Shown here piece by piece: positions 10,545 to 21,811 of a DNA stretch of 64,000 nt (position 1 is its first letter; every line of letters begins with the position of its first letter). Location of the stretch: positions 18,803 through 82,802 of the forward strand of contig NW_023501170.1 in NCBI RefSeq assembly GCF_014066305.1, in the 5' to 3' direction. Both the position numbers and the translations under genes were made by a program. A model generated the notes under the pieces. It had not been told where the DNA came from and made no database searches. It saw nothing but the letters and a program-made list of their open reading frames with translations. This DNA is from Letharia columbiana. Lineage: Eukaryota > Ascomycota > Lecanoromycetes > Lecanorales > Parmeliaceae.

Positions 10545-10765
10545 CGCAACAGTGGGACTGTGGGTTAGTGGGTCCATTATGAGGCCATAGCGTTGGTGGC
10601 TGTTTGATCAGCCGTTCGTGTTGGTACCCTTGTTGGTACCCCTGTTGGTACCCCGGCAAGGGGTTGGGGATAGGTGTCCAGTACGAGCTATATAGCCACC
10701 TGTTTTGCACCTGTCAACGGCTCTTCATTCGATTTCGTCTCTTTCAGAGCCATATCATTTTTCTC
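10545..10765 (+). repeat. Split direct repeat A1 (221 bp)
   Basis: It is nearly identical to 14369-14589 (A2), from CGCAACAGTGGGACTGTGGG to ATCATTTTTCTC. It contains three short GTTGGTACCC repeats and a 'gagctatatagcc' promoter-like box. Confidence 0.85.
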
Positions 10766-10779
10766 TTTATCAGTCATTG

Positions 10780-13515
10780 CGAAAGGATATTTCGGCTATT
10801 TCAGCCATGCGGCCATGAAGCTATTCAGCTATTCCAGCTATTTGAGGCCACGTCACATGGATATTTCAGCCCTATTTCAGCCCTATTGCAGCCATGCGGC
10901 CATGAGGCTACTCAGCCATTTCCAGCCATATGGAATTGTCCAGCATACCAGCTATTTGAGGCTATTGCAGTCACATAGAGATCATGCAGCTATTCACCCA
11001 TTGGAGCCATGCCAGCCATTGGAGCCATGCCAGCCATTGGAGCCATTCCAGCCATTGGAGCCATTCCAGTCATTTGCAGCCGTACGGCCATGCGACCATG
11101 CCACTACCATTTGGATACACACTTCAGCCATTCCACCTATAACTGTTCACCTCAGCTACCGCAGCTACATTGAAATTTCAGTCATTTCAGCCACTGAAGC
11201 CATACGGCTATAAGGATAGTCAGCTATTATAGCTATATGGTATGTAGCCATTTCAGCTAAGTCGGCTATCTCAGGCATCGCAGCTATTTGAGTATTTCAG
11301 TTATTTCAGCTATTTGAGCTATTGCAGCCATGTTGCTTTTCAGTTATTTCAGCCATTTCAGCCATTTGAGCTAGTGCAGCCATTTCAGCTATTTGAGCTA
11401 TTGCAGCCATGTGGCTATTTCAGCTATTTGGGCTATTGCAGCCATGTGGATGTTTTCAATCATTGCAGCTATTTCAGCTATTTCAGCTATTTCAGCTATT
11501 TCAGCTATTTCGGCTATCGCAGCCATGTGGCTATTTCAGCTATTTCAGCTATTTGAGCTATTGCAGCCATGTGGCTATTTCAGCTATGTGGGCTATTGCA
11601 GCCATGTCAGCTATTTCAGCTATTTGAGCTATTGCAGCCATGTGGCTATTTCAGCTATGTCAGCTATTTGAGCTATTGCAGCCATGTGGCTATTTCAGCT
11701 ATGTCAGCTATTTGAGCTATTGCAGCCATGTGGCTATTTCAGCTATTTCAGCTATTTGAGCTATTGCAGCCATGTGGCTATTTCAGCTATTTCAGCTATT
11801 TGAGCTATTGCAGCCATGTGGCTATTTCAGCTATGTCAGCTATTTGAGCTATTGCAGCCATGTGGCTATTTCAGCTATTTCAGCTATTTGAGCTATTGCA
11901 GCCATGTGGCTATTTCAGCTATTTCAGCTATTTGAGCTATTGCAGCCATGCGGATATTTCAGCTATTTGGGCTATTGCAGCCATGCGGATATTTCAGCTA
12001 TTTGGGCTACCGCAGCCATGTGGATATTTCAGTCATTCCAGCTATTTAGGCTACCGCAGCCTTGGAGATGTCCCAGCCATTTCAGCTATTCGGGCTACCG
12101 CAGCCATGGAGATGTCCCAGCCATTTCAGCTATTCGGGCTATCGCAGACATGGAGATGTCCCAGCTATTTCAGCTACTTGGGCTACCGCAGCCATGGGGA
12201 TGTCTCAGCTATTCCAGCTATTTGGGCTACCGCAGCCTTGGAGATGTCCCAGCCATTTCAGCTATTCGGGCTATCGCAGCCATGGAGATGTCCCAGCCAT
12301 TTAGAGTCCCAGCCATTTCAGCTATTCGGGCTATCGCAACCATGGAGATATCCCAGTTATTTCAGCTACTTGGGCTACCGCAGCCTTGGAGATGTCCCAG
12401 CTATTTCAGCTAATCGGGCTATCGCAATCATGAAGATGTCCCAGTTATTTCAGCTACTTGGGCTACCGCAGCCATGGGGATATTTCAGCTATCCCAGCTA
12501 TTTGGGCTACCGCAGCCATGGAGATGTCTCAGTTATTTCAGCTGTTTAGGCTATCGCAACCATAAGGGTATCTCAGCTATCGCAGCCATGGAGAACTCTC
12601 AACTATTCCACTTATTTGGGCTATCGCAGCTTTGGAGATGTCTCAGCTATTTCAGCTATTTGGGCTACCGCAGCCTTCAGCTATTTGGGCTACCGCAGCC
12701 ATGGAGAGGTCTCAACTATTCCAACCATTTGGGCTATCACAGCCACAAGGATATCTCAGCTATCGCAGCCATGGAGAACTCTCAACTATTCCACCTATTT
12801 GGGCTATCGCAGCTTTGGAGATGTCTCAGCTATTTCAGCTATTTGGGCTACCGCAGCCTTCAGCTATTTGGGCTACCGCAGCCATGGAGAGGTCTCAACT
12901 ATTCCAGCTATTTGGGCTACCGCAGCCATGCGGATATTTTAGCTATTCCAGCCATTTGGGCTATCGCAGCCACAGGGATATCTCAGCTATCGCAGCCAGG
13001 GAGATGTCTCAACTATTCCAACTATTTGGGCTACCGCAGCCGTGGAGATGTTTCAGCTACTCCAACCATTTGGGCTATTGCAGCCACAGGGATATCACAG
13101 CTATCGCAGCCATGGAGATGTCTCAGTTATTTCAGCTGTTTAGGCTACCGCAGCCATGGGGATATTTCAGCTATCCCAGCTATTTGGGCTACCGCAGCCA
13201 TAAAGATGTCTTAGCTATTCCAGCCATTTGGGCTATCGCAGCCCTGGGGATGTCTCGGTCACTCCAGCTATCGGGGCTACCGCAGCCATGGAGATATCTC
13301 AGTTATTTCAGCTATTTGGGCTATCGCAGCCCTGAGGACATCTCGGTCACTCCAGCTATCGGGGCTACCGCAGCCATGGAGATGTCTCAATTATTTCAGC
13401 TATTTGGGCTACCGCAGCCATGGGGATATCTCAGTCCAACTATCACAGTCATATTCCAGGCTACCGCAGCCATTGGGATACCCAAGCTATTCCAGCCATT
13501 TGGGCTATTGCATCG
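10780..13515 (+). repeat. 44-bp minisatellite built from 11-bp subunits (~2.7 kb)
   Basis: The units are 44 bp and consist of four related 11-mers (ttcagctattt type). Early units carry GCCATGTGGCTATTTCAGCT; later ones (from ~12060) carry GCCATGGAGATGTC and end TCGGGCTATCGCA. Since 44 is not a multiple of 3, every frame cycles through the three readings. The unit lacks stops on this strand, which gives long open frames in all three frames at once (for example 11860-12549, 12474-13214, 12632-13672). These are a by-product of the repeat rather than evidence of a protein. The 5' part (10780-11310) is more degenerate. Confidence 0.85.
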
Positions 13516-13542
13516 GGCGATGACGCATGCGCGTCAAAGCCT

Positions 13543-13854
13543 TACATCAGGTGGGAAGCCCCACCTGATGCCAGCCATTGGTACATCAGGTGGGAAGCCC
13601 CACCTGATGTCAGTCATTGGTAGCCATTGGTACATCAGGTGGGAAGCCCCACCTGATGTCAGTCATTGGTAGCCATTGGTACATCAGGTGGGAAGCCCCA
13701 CCTGATGTCAGTCATTGGTAGCCATTGGTACATCAGGTGGGAAGCCCCACCTGATGTCAGTCATTGGTAGCCATTGGTACATCAGGTGGGAAGCCCCACC
13801 TGATGTCAGTCATTGGTAGCCATTGGCACATCAGGTGGGAAGCCCCACCTGATG
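13543..13854 (+). repeat. Tandem array of seven palindromic units (~49 bp)
   Basis: Each unit holds ACATCAGGTGGG, AA, then the complement CCCACCTGATGT, and is spaced by 'cagtcattggtagccattgg'. Seven copies follow one another, so the single strand would form a row of stable 12-bp stem hairpins. The first two copies are shorter or variant. Confidence 0.85.
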
Positions 13855-14116
13855 CGCCGTTATTCCAGCTGGGAAAGCCGTCACCAGCAACCTCCGCGAG
13901 GTACTGACGTCACTTGGTGTTGAGGGCCATTATTCAGGCCATTCCTTCCGCAGAGGGGCTGCAACATCAGCACGTGACGCCGGCCTCAGCAATGACGAGA
14001 TCCAATTGCTAGGCCGTTGGAAGTCAGATTCCTACCGCCTGTACATCGTCACTCACCCAGCCCACATACTCAGAGCATCACTACGGCACCAGCACCTTCC
14101 AGCCCGTCCGCGCTAG
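13853..14116 (+). pseudogene. Tyrosine recombinase, C-terminal fragment (~87 codons)
   Basis: The plus-strand frame reads VTSNLREVLTSLG, then HSFRRGAATSARDAGLS, then IQLLGRWKSDSYRLYI and ends ARPR at TAG 14114-14116. H-x-x-R in HSFRR, the position of the second His taken by W in GRW, and the Tyr in SDSYRLYI fit the catalytic C-terminus of YR-retroelement/Crypton recombinases. A shift near 13872 may cut off the preceding APLFQLG segment, and the palindromic array replaces everything before it. Known role: the enzyme joins circular cDNA or an excised circle to the genome; here it is inactive. Its place before B1 matches the gene order of Ngaro elements. Confidence 0.8.
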
Positions 14117-14205
14117 TGCTGCCGGTCCCTACTGCTTGCTGCGGTAGGTACCGTCAGGAGTCCTCCTCGAGACCTTCACCCTCTTTGGACGACGTCTTGG
14201 GTTTT

Positions 14206-14366
14206 GGGAGTTTTCTAGCGCTGGGGGGCCTTTTTCGGGCTATCTGCTCAGTCCAGATGTCCAAAAAGGTCTTAGCTGCCCCAGTGTTGGATATGCCCAA
14301 TCATATATCTACATATCTACTTGTGCATGCGTTATTTCTATATGGCCTCACTGTTTGCGAGCACTA
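14206..14366 (+). repeat. Split direct repeat B1 (~161 bp)
   Basis: It matches 14647-14808 with a handful of substitutions (tgggagttttctagcgctgg ... tgtttgcgagcact). It directly precedes A2. Confidence 0.85.
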
Positions 14367-14368
14367 AT

Positions 14369-14589
14369 CGCAACAGTGGGACTGTGGGTTAGTGGGTCCA
14401 TTATGAGGCCATAGCGTTGGTGGCTGTTGGATCAGCCGTTCGTGTTGGTACCCTTGTTGGTACCCCTGTTGGTACCCCGGCAAGGGGTTGGGGATAGGTG
14501 TCCAGTACGAGCTATATAGCCACCTGTTTTGCACCTGTCAACGGCTCTTCATTCGATTTCGTCTCTTTCAGAGCCATATCATTTTTCTC
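14369..14589 (+). repeat. Split direct repeat A2 (221 bp)
   Basis: This is the second copy of 10545-10765, fused directly to B1. About 57 bp of unmatched sequence follow before B2. Confidence 0.85.
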
Positions 14590-14646
14590 CCACCCACCCA
14601 CACCTGTATATAGCCTCATTTCACTCCAGGGCATGTCGCTCAGACA

Positions 14647-14808
14647 TGGGAGTTTTTCTAGCGCTGGGGGGCCTTTTTCGGGCTATCTGCTCAGTCCAGA
14701 TGTCCAAAAAGCTCTTAGCTGCCCCAGTGTTGGATATGCCCAATCATATATCTACATATCTACTTGTGCATGCGTTGTTTCTGTATGGCCTCACTGTTTG
14801 CGAGCACT
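14647..14808 (+). repeat. Split direct repeat B2 (~162 bp), right end of the Ngaro-like element
   Basis: It is the second copy of B1 and ends GCGAGCACT at the junction with the Helitron helicase frame. Confidence 0.85.
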
Positions 14809-14811
14809 AAC

Positions 14812-16362
14812 GGCTTTGGTCTACCCGCGATCCAGCAAGACTACGAACAGTATCATGTTGACGGTCGGAATCGACTACTACGCGAAGAACGTAGCTATCG
14901 AACTAATACCTGGGAGCAGATGTGGGCGAGTCTTAATAACGATCAAATCGCTGCAGCTGACGCTATTTGGAACGCGGTCTCTCATTCCAATAACTAACTC
15001 TTCTTCCTTAATAACTATAAAAGTACCGACAAGACCATACTTCAGAACACCGTATTGCGAAGAGTACGAAATAACTCTAAGGTAGCTATTACTATAACTT
15101 CATCTAGCATCGCCTCCATCCTCCTTCAAGGTGGCCTTACCGCTCATTCTCGCTTCAAGATCCCCCTTAATGCTACTGCTCAGTCCAATTGCGGTGTATC
15201 GATAGGGTCTGATTTAGCTCAGTTATTGGAGGCGACCGAGCTCATCTTCTGGGACGAGGTCTCCATGCAAAACCGCTACGATATCGAGGCCGTCGATCGC
15301 ATGCTCCAAGACATTCGAAAGAACCCCACTCCTTTTGGTGGCATAGTCACATGCTTCTGCGGTGACTTCCGTCAAATCCTTCCAATCATTAAGGATACTA
15401 AGTTAGGTCACATCGCTCGGGCTACGTTAAGGGCGTTCTATCTTTGGAACCACATTCAAATCCTCAGGCTGACAGAAAACATGAGGCTCCGGAACCCCAA
15501 TCTAACTGATCAAGGCCGGACTGACATGGAGGAATTCGCTCGGAGGCTATTAGATGTGGGCAATGGTACCTCAGCAAGCTTCGGAGGACGAGAAGCGGTC
15601 GATTGGTCTACCGGGTAACTATCAGACGACTCTATCACTTAGCTGATTGATACTATTTACAGTGACCTTGGCCCGCATCGGACAGCTGATTTCTACACGT
15701 CCAGGGCGATCCTTTGCACCCTCAACAAGAATGTCGCCCGGTTCAACAGTTAAGTCCTTGATAAGTTCCCTGGGGCCAAGACCGTTTGCAATAGTAGGGA
15801 TCAAGTCGTCAAGGAGGAAGATAGCTTCCTCCTGCCCACTGAAATGATGAATGCCTTCGAACCGGCCTCGCTTCCACCCCATCACTTGGAGTTAAAACAG
15901 GATTGTGTGGCAATGCTGCTGAGGAATTTGGAGCAGCGTATGGGTCTATGTAATGGGACACGTCTACAAGTCAAGCATATTAGATCTAAGACACTCGATT
16001 GCCGCATCCTTGGGGGCGAACATAACGATAAACAACACTACATACCACGCATCCCTCTAGCTCCGCCTAATTCGAACGATCTACATGCTCCCTTTCGACG
16101 CATCCAATTCCCAATCCGATTGGCCTTCAGCATGACGATTAACAAGTCCCAGGGCCAGTCATTACAGCAGGTCGGCCTATGCCTATACCCCGAGGTCTTT
16201 GCCCATGGCCAATTGTATGTGGCCCTGAGCCGAGTTATCAGCAAGGCCGGCCTGTCAATTGTCGCCTCAGGCGATCTACCAAGAAGGCAACCCACTCGGC
16301 CGGCGAGGTGTATCAAGAACAAGGTTATCAAGCAGATACTTCTTCCTCAGGTAAGGACGTGA
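14812..16362 (+). pseudogene. Helitron PIF1-like helicase domain, four in-frame stops
   Basis: One uninterrupted plus-strand frame runs from the Ngaro junction to TGA after LLPQVRT, broken only by TAA 14995, TAA 15616, TAG 15640 and TAA 15751. All four are what RIP makes from CAA/CAG. Helicase motifs in order: QQDYEQY and NDDQIAA-like lead (LNNDQIAAADAIW); a degraded Walker A (LFFLNNYKSTDKT instead of a GGTGKT loop); SSSIASILLQGG and TAHSRFKIPL; Walker B LIFWDEVSM; motif III FCGDFRQILPI; LTENMRL; then LLRNLEQRMGLCNGTRL, the TINKSQGQSL block and LYVALSRV. This is the PIF1/RRM3-like helicase fused to Rep in Helitrons, which unwinds DNA during rolling-circle transposition. It follows the Rep fragment at 9220-9978 once the Ngaro-like insertion is set aside. 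Confidence 0.9.
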
Positions 16363-16622
16363 TTGGTCAGCGATCTGTAGTGATAGAAGTAGGCCAAATA
16401 CCACATAGAAAGCAAGCAGAGTCCGATTTGACTTAGGGTTAGGGCTTTCACCTCCTTCATCAATTTCGTAGTGGTGGAAGTAGGTCAAAAACGCATAGAA
16501 AGCGATCAGAGTTCGATTTGACTTTGGGCTAGGGCTAAAATTCGATTTGACTTAGAATAATTCAACTCCATTTGACTTAGAAAAATCCAACTCCATGAAT
16601 TTAATTCATGGGCCTTTATTAA
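16363..16622 (+). mobile_element. 3' terminus of the helicase-bearing Helitron
   Basis: This noncoding tail has several 'aatttgacttag' type repeats. It ends in a hairpin (CCATGAATTTAATTCATGG) and GGCCTTTATTAA. The same tail ends the non-autonomous copies (GGCCTTTACTYG). Its orientation, directly downstream of the helicase, identifies it as the 3' end. Confidence 0.7.
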
Positions 16623-18199
16623 TTTATTATAAAAGAGTAAATCTAAAATCTTCTTATTAGATTTATTTATAAGAAATATTTAATTTTCTTTATTTATAGT
16701 TTTCGTAGTTTTTATATCCCTTCTTAACTACTTAAATAAATCTTTATATTATTAAAAAATTAATATAAATAAAATCTTAAATAAGATATTTTATCTCTAA
16801 AGATTTATAAGATTAGAGGTTTTAATTTAAATCGATAGCGGTGTCCGTATTATCGTTTCGTCGTTTCTCTTCTACTTTCTATAACGATCTTTATTTAATA
16901 ATATAAGCGAGCTTCTTATTATATTTTTTTTCTCTATCTTTATTACTTATTATAATTTCTTTAAGAGTAAAAAAATATTATTAAAGATAGATAAAGATAG
17001 AGAGATATTCGCTTTTATAATCGCTATAACTTTAATTATTATAATATCTAATTATATTATAATTTTTTTATTAAGAAACTTCGATAGATATCTTAATTTA
17101 GATATTTAAGATCTTGATAAAGATTAATAATAACTTTATTATTTTAATATTTAGATAAATCTATTAAATAATAACTTTTTTTATTATTATTATAATAAGA
17201 ATAATAGCGATTTTTTTAGATTTCTTAACTCTCTTTAGCTTAACTATATTTAATTTTATATTTTAAAATATAATTATATTATCGCTTAGATTTTAAGATT
17301 AATTAATATTTATTTATAATTAATTAGAGTTATCTTTAAAATAAAGAGTTTTAAACTTTTATTTTCTCTTAATTATTTTTAAGATAATACTTTTATAGCG
17401 TAGATAGCTTAATTAAAACGCTTTATATTAATTTTTATAATTAATATATATAGATCTAAAGTCTAATTTTTTAAACTTTTTATATATATAAATATTATAT
17501 TTTTAAGTATAATACGCGTAGATTAATTCTTTAGCTTTATATAAGAAAATAATATTTTTAAATTTTTAATAGCGAAAGTATCTAATAACTGTATTTTCTT
17601 AAATTTATTTTCTATAATTATAATATATATTTTCTTTTAAAATTCTTTAACTTAGATTCTTTAATTAAATAATATTTATATAATAAAAATCTATAAATTT
17701 AACGATTATTATTAAAGTTTTAATTAATAAATTTTTAATTTTATTCTTATCTAGCTAATATAAATATCGAATTTTAATTTTAGAAATCTTATAGATATTT
17801 AATTTAAGAATAGTTTTAATAAGACTTTCGATATCTCTTAGAAATTAATAAAGTTTAATAGAGATATTATAAATAATTATATCGAAAGTAAGAATTAAAA
17901 TAATCGTATTAATATTAAAATATATTATCTATTTTTTAACTTTTCTAATATTTTTTAGAGTATTAATACCTTCTTAAATTTTTATTAGAAATTATAAATT
18001 TCTAAATTTAAGTTATTTAATAACTTCGATTTTAGTAAATTTAAATATTAAATAATATTTTAATTGAATTTCGATAAATTTCTATAGCTACTTAGAGATT
18101 TAAATTTAAAATTTCTAGACGATATCTTTATTCTTAATCTTAATAATAATTTAATAATCTTTTTTTAGAGATAGTATTAGCTATAATAAATATAATAAT
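16623..18199. other. AT-rich RIP-type DNA, no gene
   Basis: Very low G+C, with stops in all frames. I see no distinct element. Confidence 0.7.
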
Positions 18200-18855
18200 A
18201 CTATTCTATTCGTTTATAAAGTTATAGAACTAGCGTATTACGATTATAAAACGATAACGATTCTATACTAGTTAAAAAATCGTTCTAGAATCGATTTATA
18301 ATCGATTTATAATAGTTATAAACTATAAATCTCTTTTCTTAGAACTTATAACGATTATAGTTTTATAATCGTTCTATAGTCGTTCTATAATCGTTATAAT
18401 AATATTTTTTATTTTTATTTTTTTACTAAGTCTCGAATAGACTAGTAGTATTATATAATATATCTTTTAATATAAAAATTTTATTAAAATTCGAAAAAAC
18501 GAATTTTAAGTTCTTAGCGTTAATATTTAAGCTTATATATACTAAGCGAATTTTCAGCCCTATAAAGAACTTTAAAATTAAATTTTATCTTTAGTTATTA
18601 TATAGATTATTTATAATTCTATAAGAATCGTATAATCGTTCTATAATCGTTTTATAATCGTTCGATAACTATTACGTAATCGTTACGTAATTGTTAAATA
18701 ATCGATATAATATTATAAGTTAGAATAATTCTTCTAACGAGTATAAATTAAGTTTTATATCGATTATATATCGATTATATATCGATTATTTATCGATTAT
18801 TAGTTATAGAATTATTATATAACGATAATATATCTTTAATAATAACTAGAATAGT
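18200..18855 (-). mobile_element. 'ACTATTCTA' TIR element, copy a (656 bp), AAT duplication
   Basis: It starts ACTATTCTA and ends TAGAATAGT, with AAT on both sides (18197-18199, 18856-18858). The inside has many 'cgattatagaacgattat' style short repeats and, on its own strand, a TATA-like 'gtatatataagctta'. Other copies: 24141-24771 (+), 33435-34013 (+), about 56480-57054 (-), 28350-28830 (-), and 35106-35208 with 37710-37741 (-). Confidence 0.6.
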
Positions 18856-19385
18856 AATATACTTTAAAGAAATAGCGAAGAGACGATTAAAAGGTCTTTT
18901 ATTTATATATTTATTAAATTTTTAATTTTAGAAATTATTATTTTTATAGAGTTTTTTATAATTATAATATTATTTTTAAATATATTTAATAAATTATTCT
19001 AAGTATAGTATAGCGACGAGTAGTTTTTTACTATTTAATTAATTAATTATTTTTATAATTATTAAAAAAATTATATAAAGTAAGATTTTAGTAATAATAT
19101 AAGATATATTATCGCATTTAAGATTATTAAATTTATTTTTTTAGATACTTTATTTAAGAATAGTATTAGATATATTTTAAGTAAGTAAAAACTATTAATT
19201 AATAAAGAGAGTTTTATAATTCTCGAGAATCTTTAATTATTTCAACTTACTATTTTTTATAATAATAAACTATAGAAAAGAAAGCGAGTATAATAAAGAT
19301 ATCTAGAATTAATTAATTATAATAAATATATTTATTAAAGACTATTTAAATAGTAACTAAGATATTAAGACTATTAAGATTATTA
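18856..19385. other. AT-rich RIP-type DNA, no gene
   Basis: No element or frame is recognised. Confidence 0.6.
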
Positions 19386-20133
19386 ATTAATATATATAAA
19401 AGAATAAGATAGAGCTAAGTTAGAAAATCTTGAATTTATATATATAGTTAATTATAAATTCGATAGATCTACGCTTTTTAATTAGATACCGCGGGTAAAT
19501 AAATTAGCGTTCGTAACTATTAAAAATAACGTATACCTATTTTTTTAATAAGGGAGGTGGGGAGGCGTGGAAGGGCGAGATTTCGATGATTGCGAACGCT
19601 AATTTATTTACCCGCGATAACTTAGCCGATCTAATTAAAGAGCGTAGCGAACTCGAATTTATAATTAGATAGGGTCAGCCAAGATTTTGAAGACTGAATC
19701 TTATCTTTATACAGTTAGTTTTTATTTTACCCTAACGCTTTTAAGTAATCTCACGAATATAGCATTAAAATAATACTCTAGTTAATTAAAATCTTTATAT
19801 ACGTTTTAAAGTCTTTAAAACATATATAAAGACTTTACGAGTACTTCGTAGCTAGTTATTTTATTTAATATTCGCGATATTTATCTATTTAAGATTAGTC
19901 TTAAAAATTAGATTTCTAATCTATAGATAAACTTAGTTTTATATAACGATAATTAGACTTCGAGGTTTATATCGTGAAATCTAGCTTACGCTCTTAAGAT
20001 AAGCGTTATATTATTTTATAAAAATAAGTCTTCAAAATCGTCTTTAAAATCTTTGCTGACCTTATCTAATAGCTATATATATAAATTTAATATTTTTAAG
20101 CTTAGCTCTATCTTATTCTTTTATATATATTAA
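19386..20133. mobile_element. Short TIR element (TTAATATATATAAAAG ends) carrying a nested MITE
   Basis: Both ends read TTAATATATATAAAAGAATA inward, continuing 'agatagagctaag'. The left arm runs to the G+C-rich core at 19490-19620, which is itself a near-palindrome around 'acccgcg ... cgcgggt'. The right arm is interrupted by the MITE at 19668-20066. Its sequence relates it to the 5' ends of the Helitron-like copies. Single-ended relatives lie at about 34014-34195, 56284-56470 and 61270-61437. Confidence 0.55.
19668..20066. mobile_element. MITE with GATAGGGTC ends, TA duplication (RIP-mutated copy)
   Basis: The ends GATAGGGTCAGCCAAGATT and the complement of GCTGACCTTATC are inverted, flanked by TA on each side (19666-19667, 20067-20068). 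A less mutated copy is at 45273-45709. Confidence 0.75.
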
Positions 20134-21666
20134 TTATTATAAGAATAATAATTAATTAATAATTTATAAGAGATATTTTTAAAGTTATTATTAATATAGA
20201 TATTATAATATAAATTAGAGTATATTATAAACTTTATACTATAATAAAATCTTATTATAAAAATAATTTACGCGATTTTATTAAGAGTTATATTAATATT
20301 ATAATTATTTAAAAGAATTTAAAAGAATATAAGCCTCGTAAATTAGATATTCTTAATTTTATTATTTAAAGATTAAAATCTCTTACTCTTATTATCTATA
20401 AAAATAAGTTATAGATCTATATTAATTAATTTATAAATTTATTATAAGAGATTAATAGCTTATTTAAGAAATATTTCTTTATTATTAATAAGAATTAAAA
20501 AATTATTATTTTTATAAAAATTTAAATAACTAATATACTTAATATCGCGAGATTTATAATTAAAATTATAACTCTTATAATAAAAATAAATCTTTTAAAT
20601 TTATATTAATTTATATTAGAATATAATAATTTAATATTATCTTTAATCTTACTATCTTTATTAAGTTCTTTAATATTTATATTATAACTCTCTATATTAA
20701 AATAAATATTTATACTCTTATTTCTACGACGTTTATATTAATTAAATATTATATTTAAAATAATATTAATTCTAATAACTCTCATATTTAAATATAAATC
20801 TATAAATATTATATTATTTATAATAAAGATTTTTACTTTATTAAAAAGTATCTTAAATAATTAAAATATAAGTATATTTATAAAAAAAAAAATTAGAAAT
20901 AGAGATTATAATAATTATAGCGATTAAGATAAAAGAGATAATTAAGAAAATAATAATATTAAATTTAAATTTAAATTTAAAAAATTTAAAAAAGAGAAGA
21001 ATTAATTTTTTAACGTTAAAGTAATTATTATAATTATTTAATCTATAATAATACGCTATTTTATTATTTATATCGCTATTATATTTATTATTAATTCTTA
21101 AATTTTAAATAATAAGATTTATAAATCTTTTAAAATCAAATTCTTAAATAAATTTTTTATTATTATACTTTTTATTATAGCGATAATATTTTCTCTTTAA
21201 CTTTATAATTATATATATATTTAATATATTATTTATAATTTTATAATTTTTAAAATTTTCTTTAGATTTTAAAAATTTTATTTTATTAATAAACTCGTTA
21301 ATAATAGTTATATAGCTTTTAACTTTAATAATATTAATCTTAAATATAAAATAAAGAGTATTAAGTATATTTAAACTCTTAATAATATCTAATATATATC
21401 TAAATATAGCTTTAATTTTATTTTTAAAAGATAATTAAAAAAGTAATAATACTCGCTTTCTTTTATTCTCGATAATCTTTTTATAAAAAAATAATAGTTT
21501 TTTTTTTAAATATATTTAAAGCTATCTTTATATATTTAATATTAAAAAAAAATAGTTTTAATCTTTATTAATAGAGAAATTTCTATTTATAATAAATTTT
21601 TTATCGAGTTTATAAAGCTCTCTAATTAGTAAAAGTTTTAAATTTATAAAAAGATTTTATATTTTT
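20134..21666. other. AT-rich RIP-type DNA, no gene
   Basis: No element or frame is recognised. Confidence 0.6.
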
Positions 21667-21811
21667 ATACTTATATATAATATACTTATATATAATATAC
21701 TTATATATAATATACTTATATATAATATACTTATATATAATATACTATATATAATATACTTATATATAATATACTTATATATAATATACTTATATATAAT
21801 ATACTTATATA
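21667..21811. repeat. 15-bp tandem repeat (cttatatataatata)
   Basis: About nine units, one of them shortened. The array continues at 22399 after an inserted Helitron-like copy. Because 15 is a multiple of 3, the minus strand shows an open KYIIY repeat frame; I do not regard it as a gene. Confidence 0.85.

Larger units (their letters stand above)
10542..14808 (+). mobile_element. Ngaro-like tyrosine-recombinase element, non-autonomous, nested in the Helitron
   Basis: The direct-repeat layout is A1 (10545-10765), inside, B1 (14206-14366), A2 (14369-14589), B2 (14647-14808). This A1...B1-A2-B2 split-direct-repeat arrangement is the signature of PAT/Ngaro-type retroelements. A tyrosine-recombinase C-terminus lies just before B1 (13853-14116). 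No reverse transcriptase or RNase H is visible; a 44-bp minisatellite (about 10780-13515) and a palindromic 49-bp array (13543-13854) fill the inside. The insertion is clean: the Helitron frame stops at ...AKDISLT-like codons at 10541 and resumes with NGFGLPAI at about 14809, with only ACT shared at both edges. Confidence 0.75.

Noticed and set aside
11860..13672. Long plus-strand open frames (up to 346 codons) as proteins
   Set aside because: All three frames are open together because the 44-bp repeat has no stop codon. The sequences are translations of a satellite (LFQLFGLPQPW types) without independent support.
13853..14116. Starship captain (DUF3435-type tyrosine recombinase)
   Set aside because: Only the C-terminal motif is present, and the surrounding split direct repeats fit a Ngaro-like element. 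No Starship-like cargo or 5' captain position is seen.
7537..16622. A single 9-kb transposon with ~150-bp terminal inverted repeats
   Set aside because: The two ends are both Helitron 3' ends in opposite orientation. The left body matches the minus-strand copy family and the right body is the plus-strand helicase, so two head-to-head copies explain it better.
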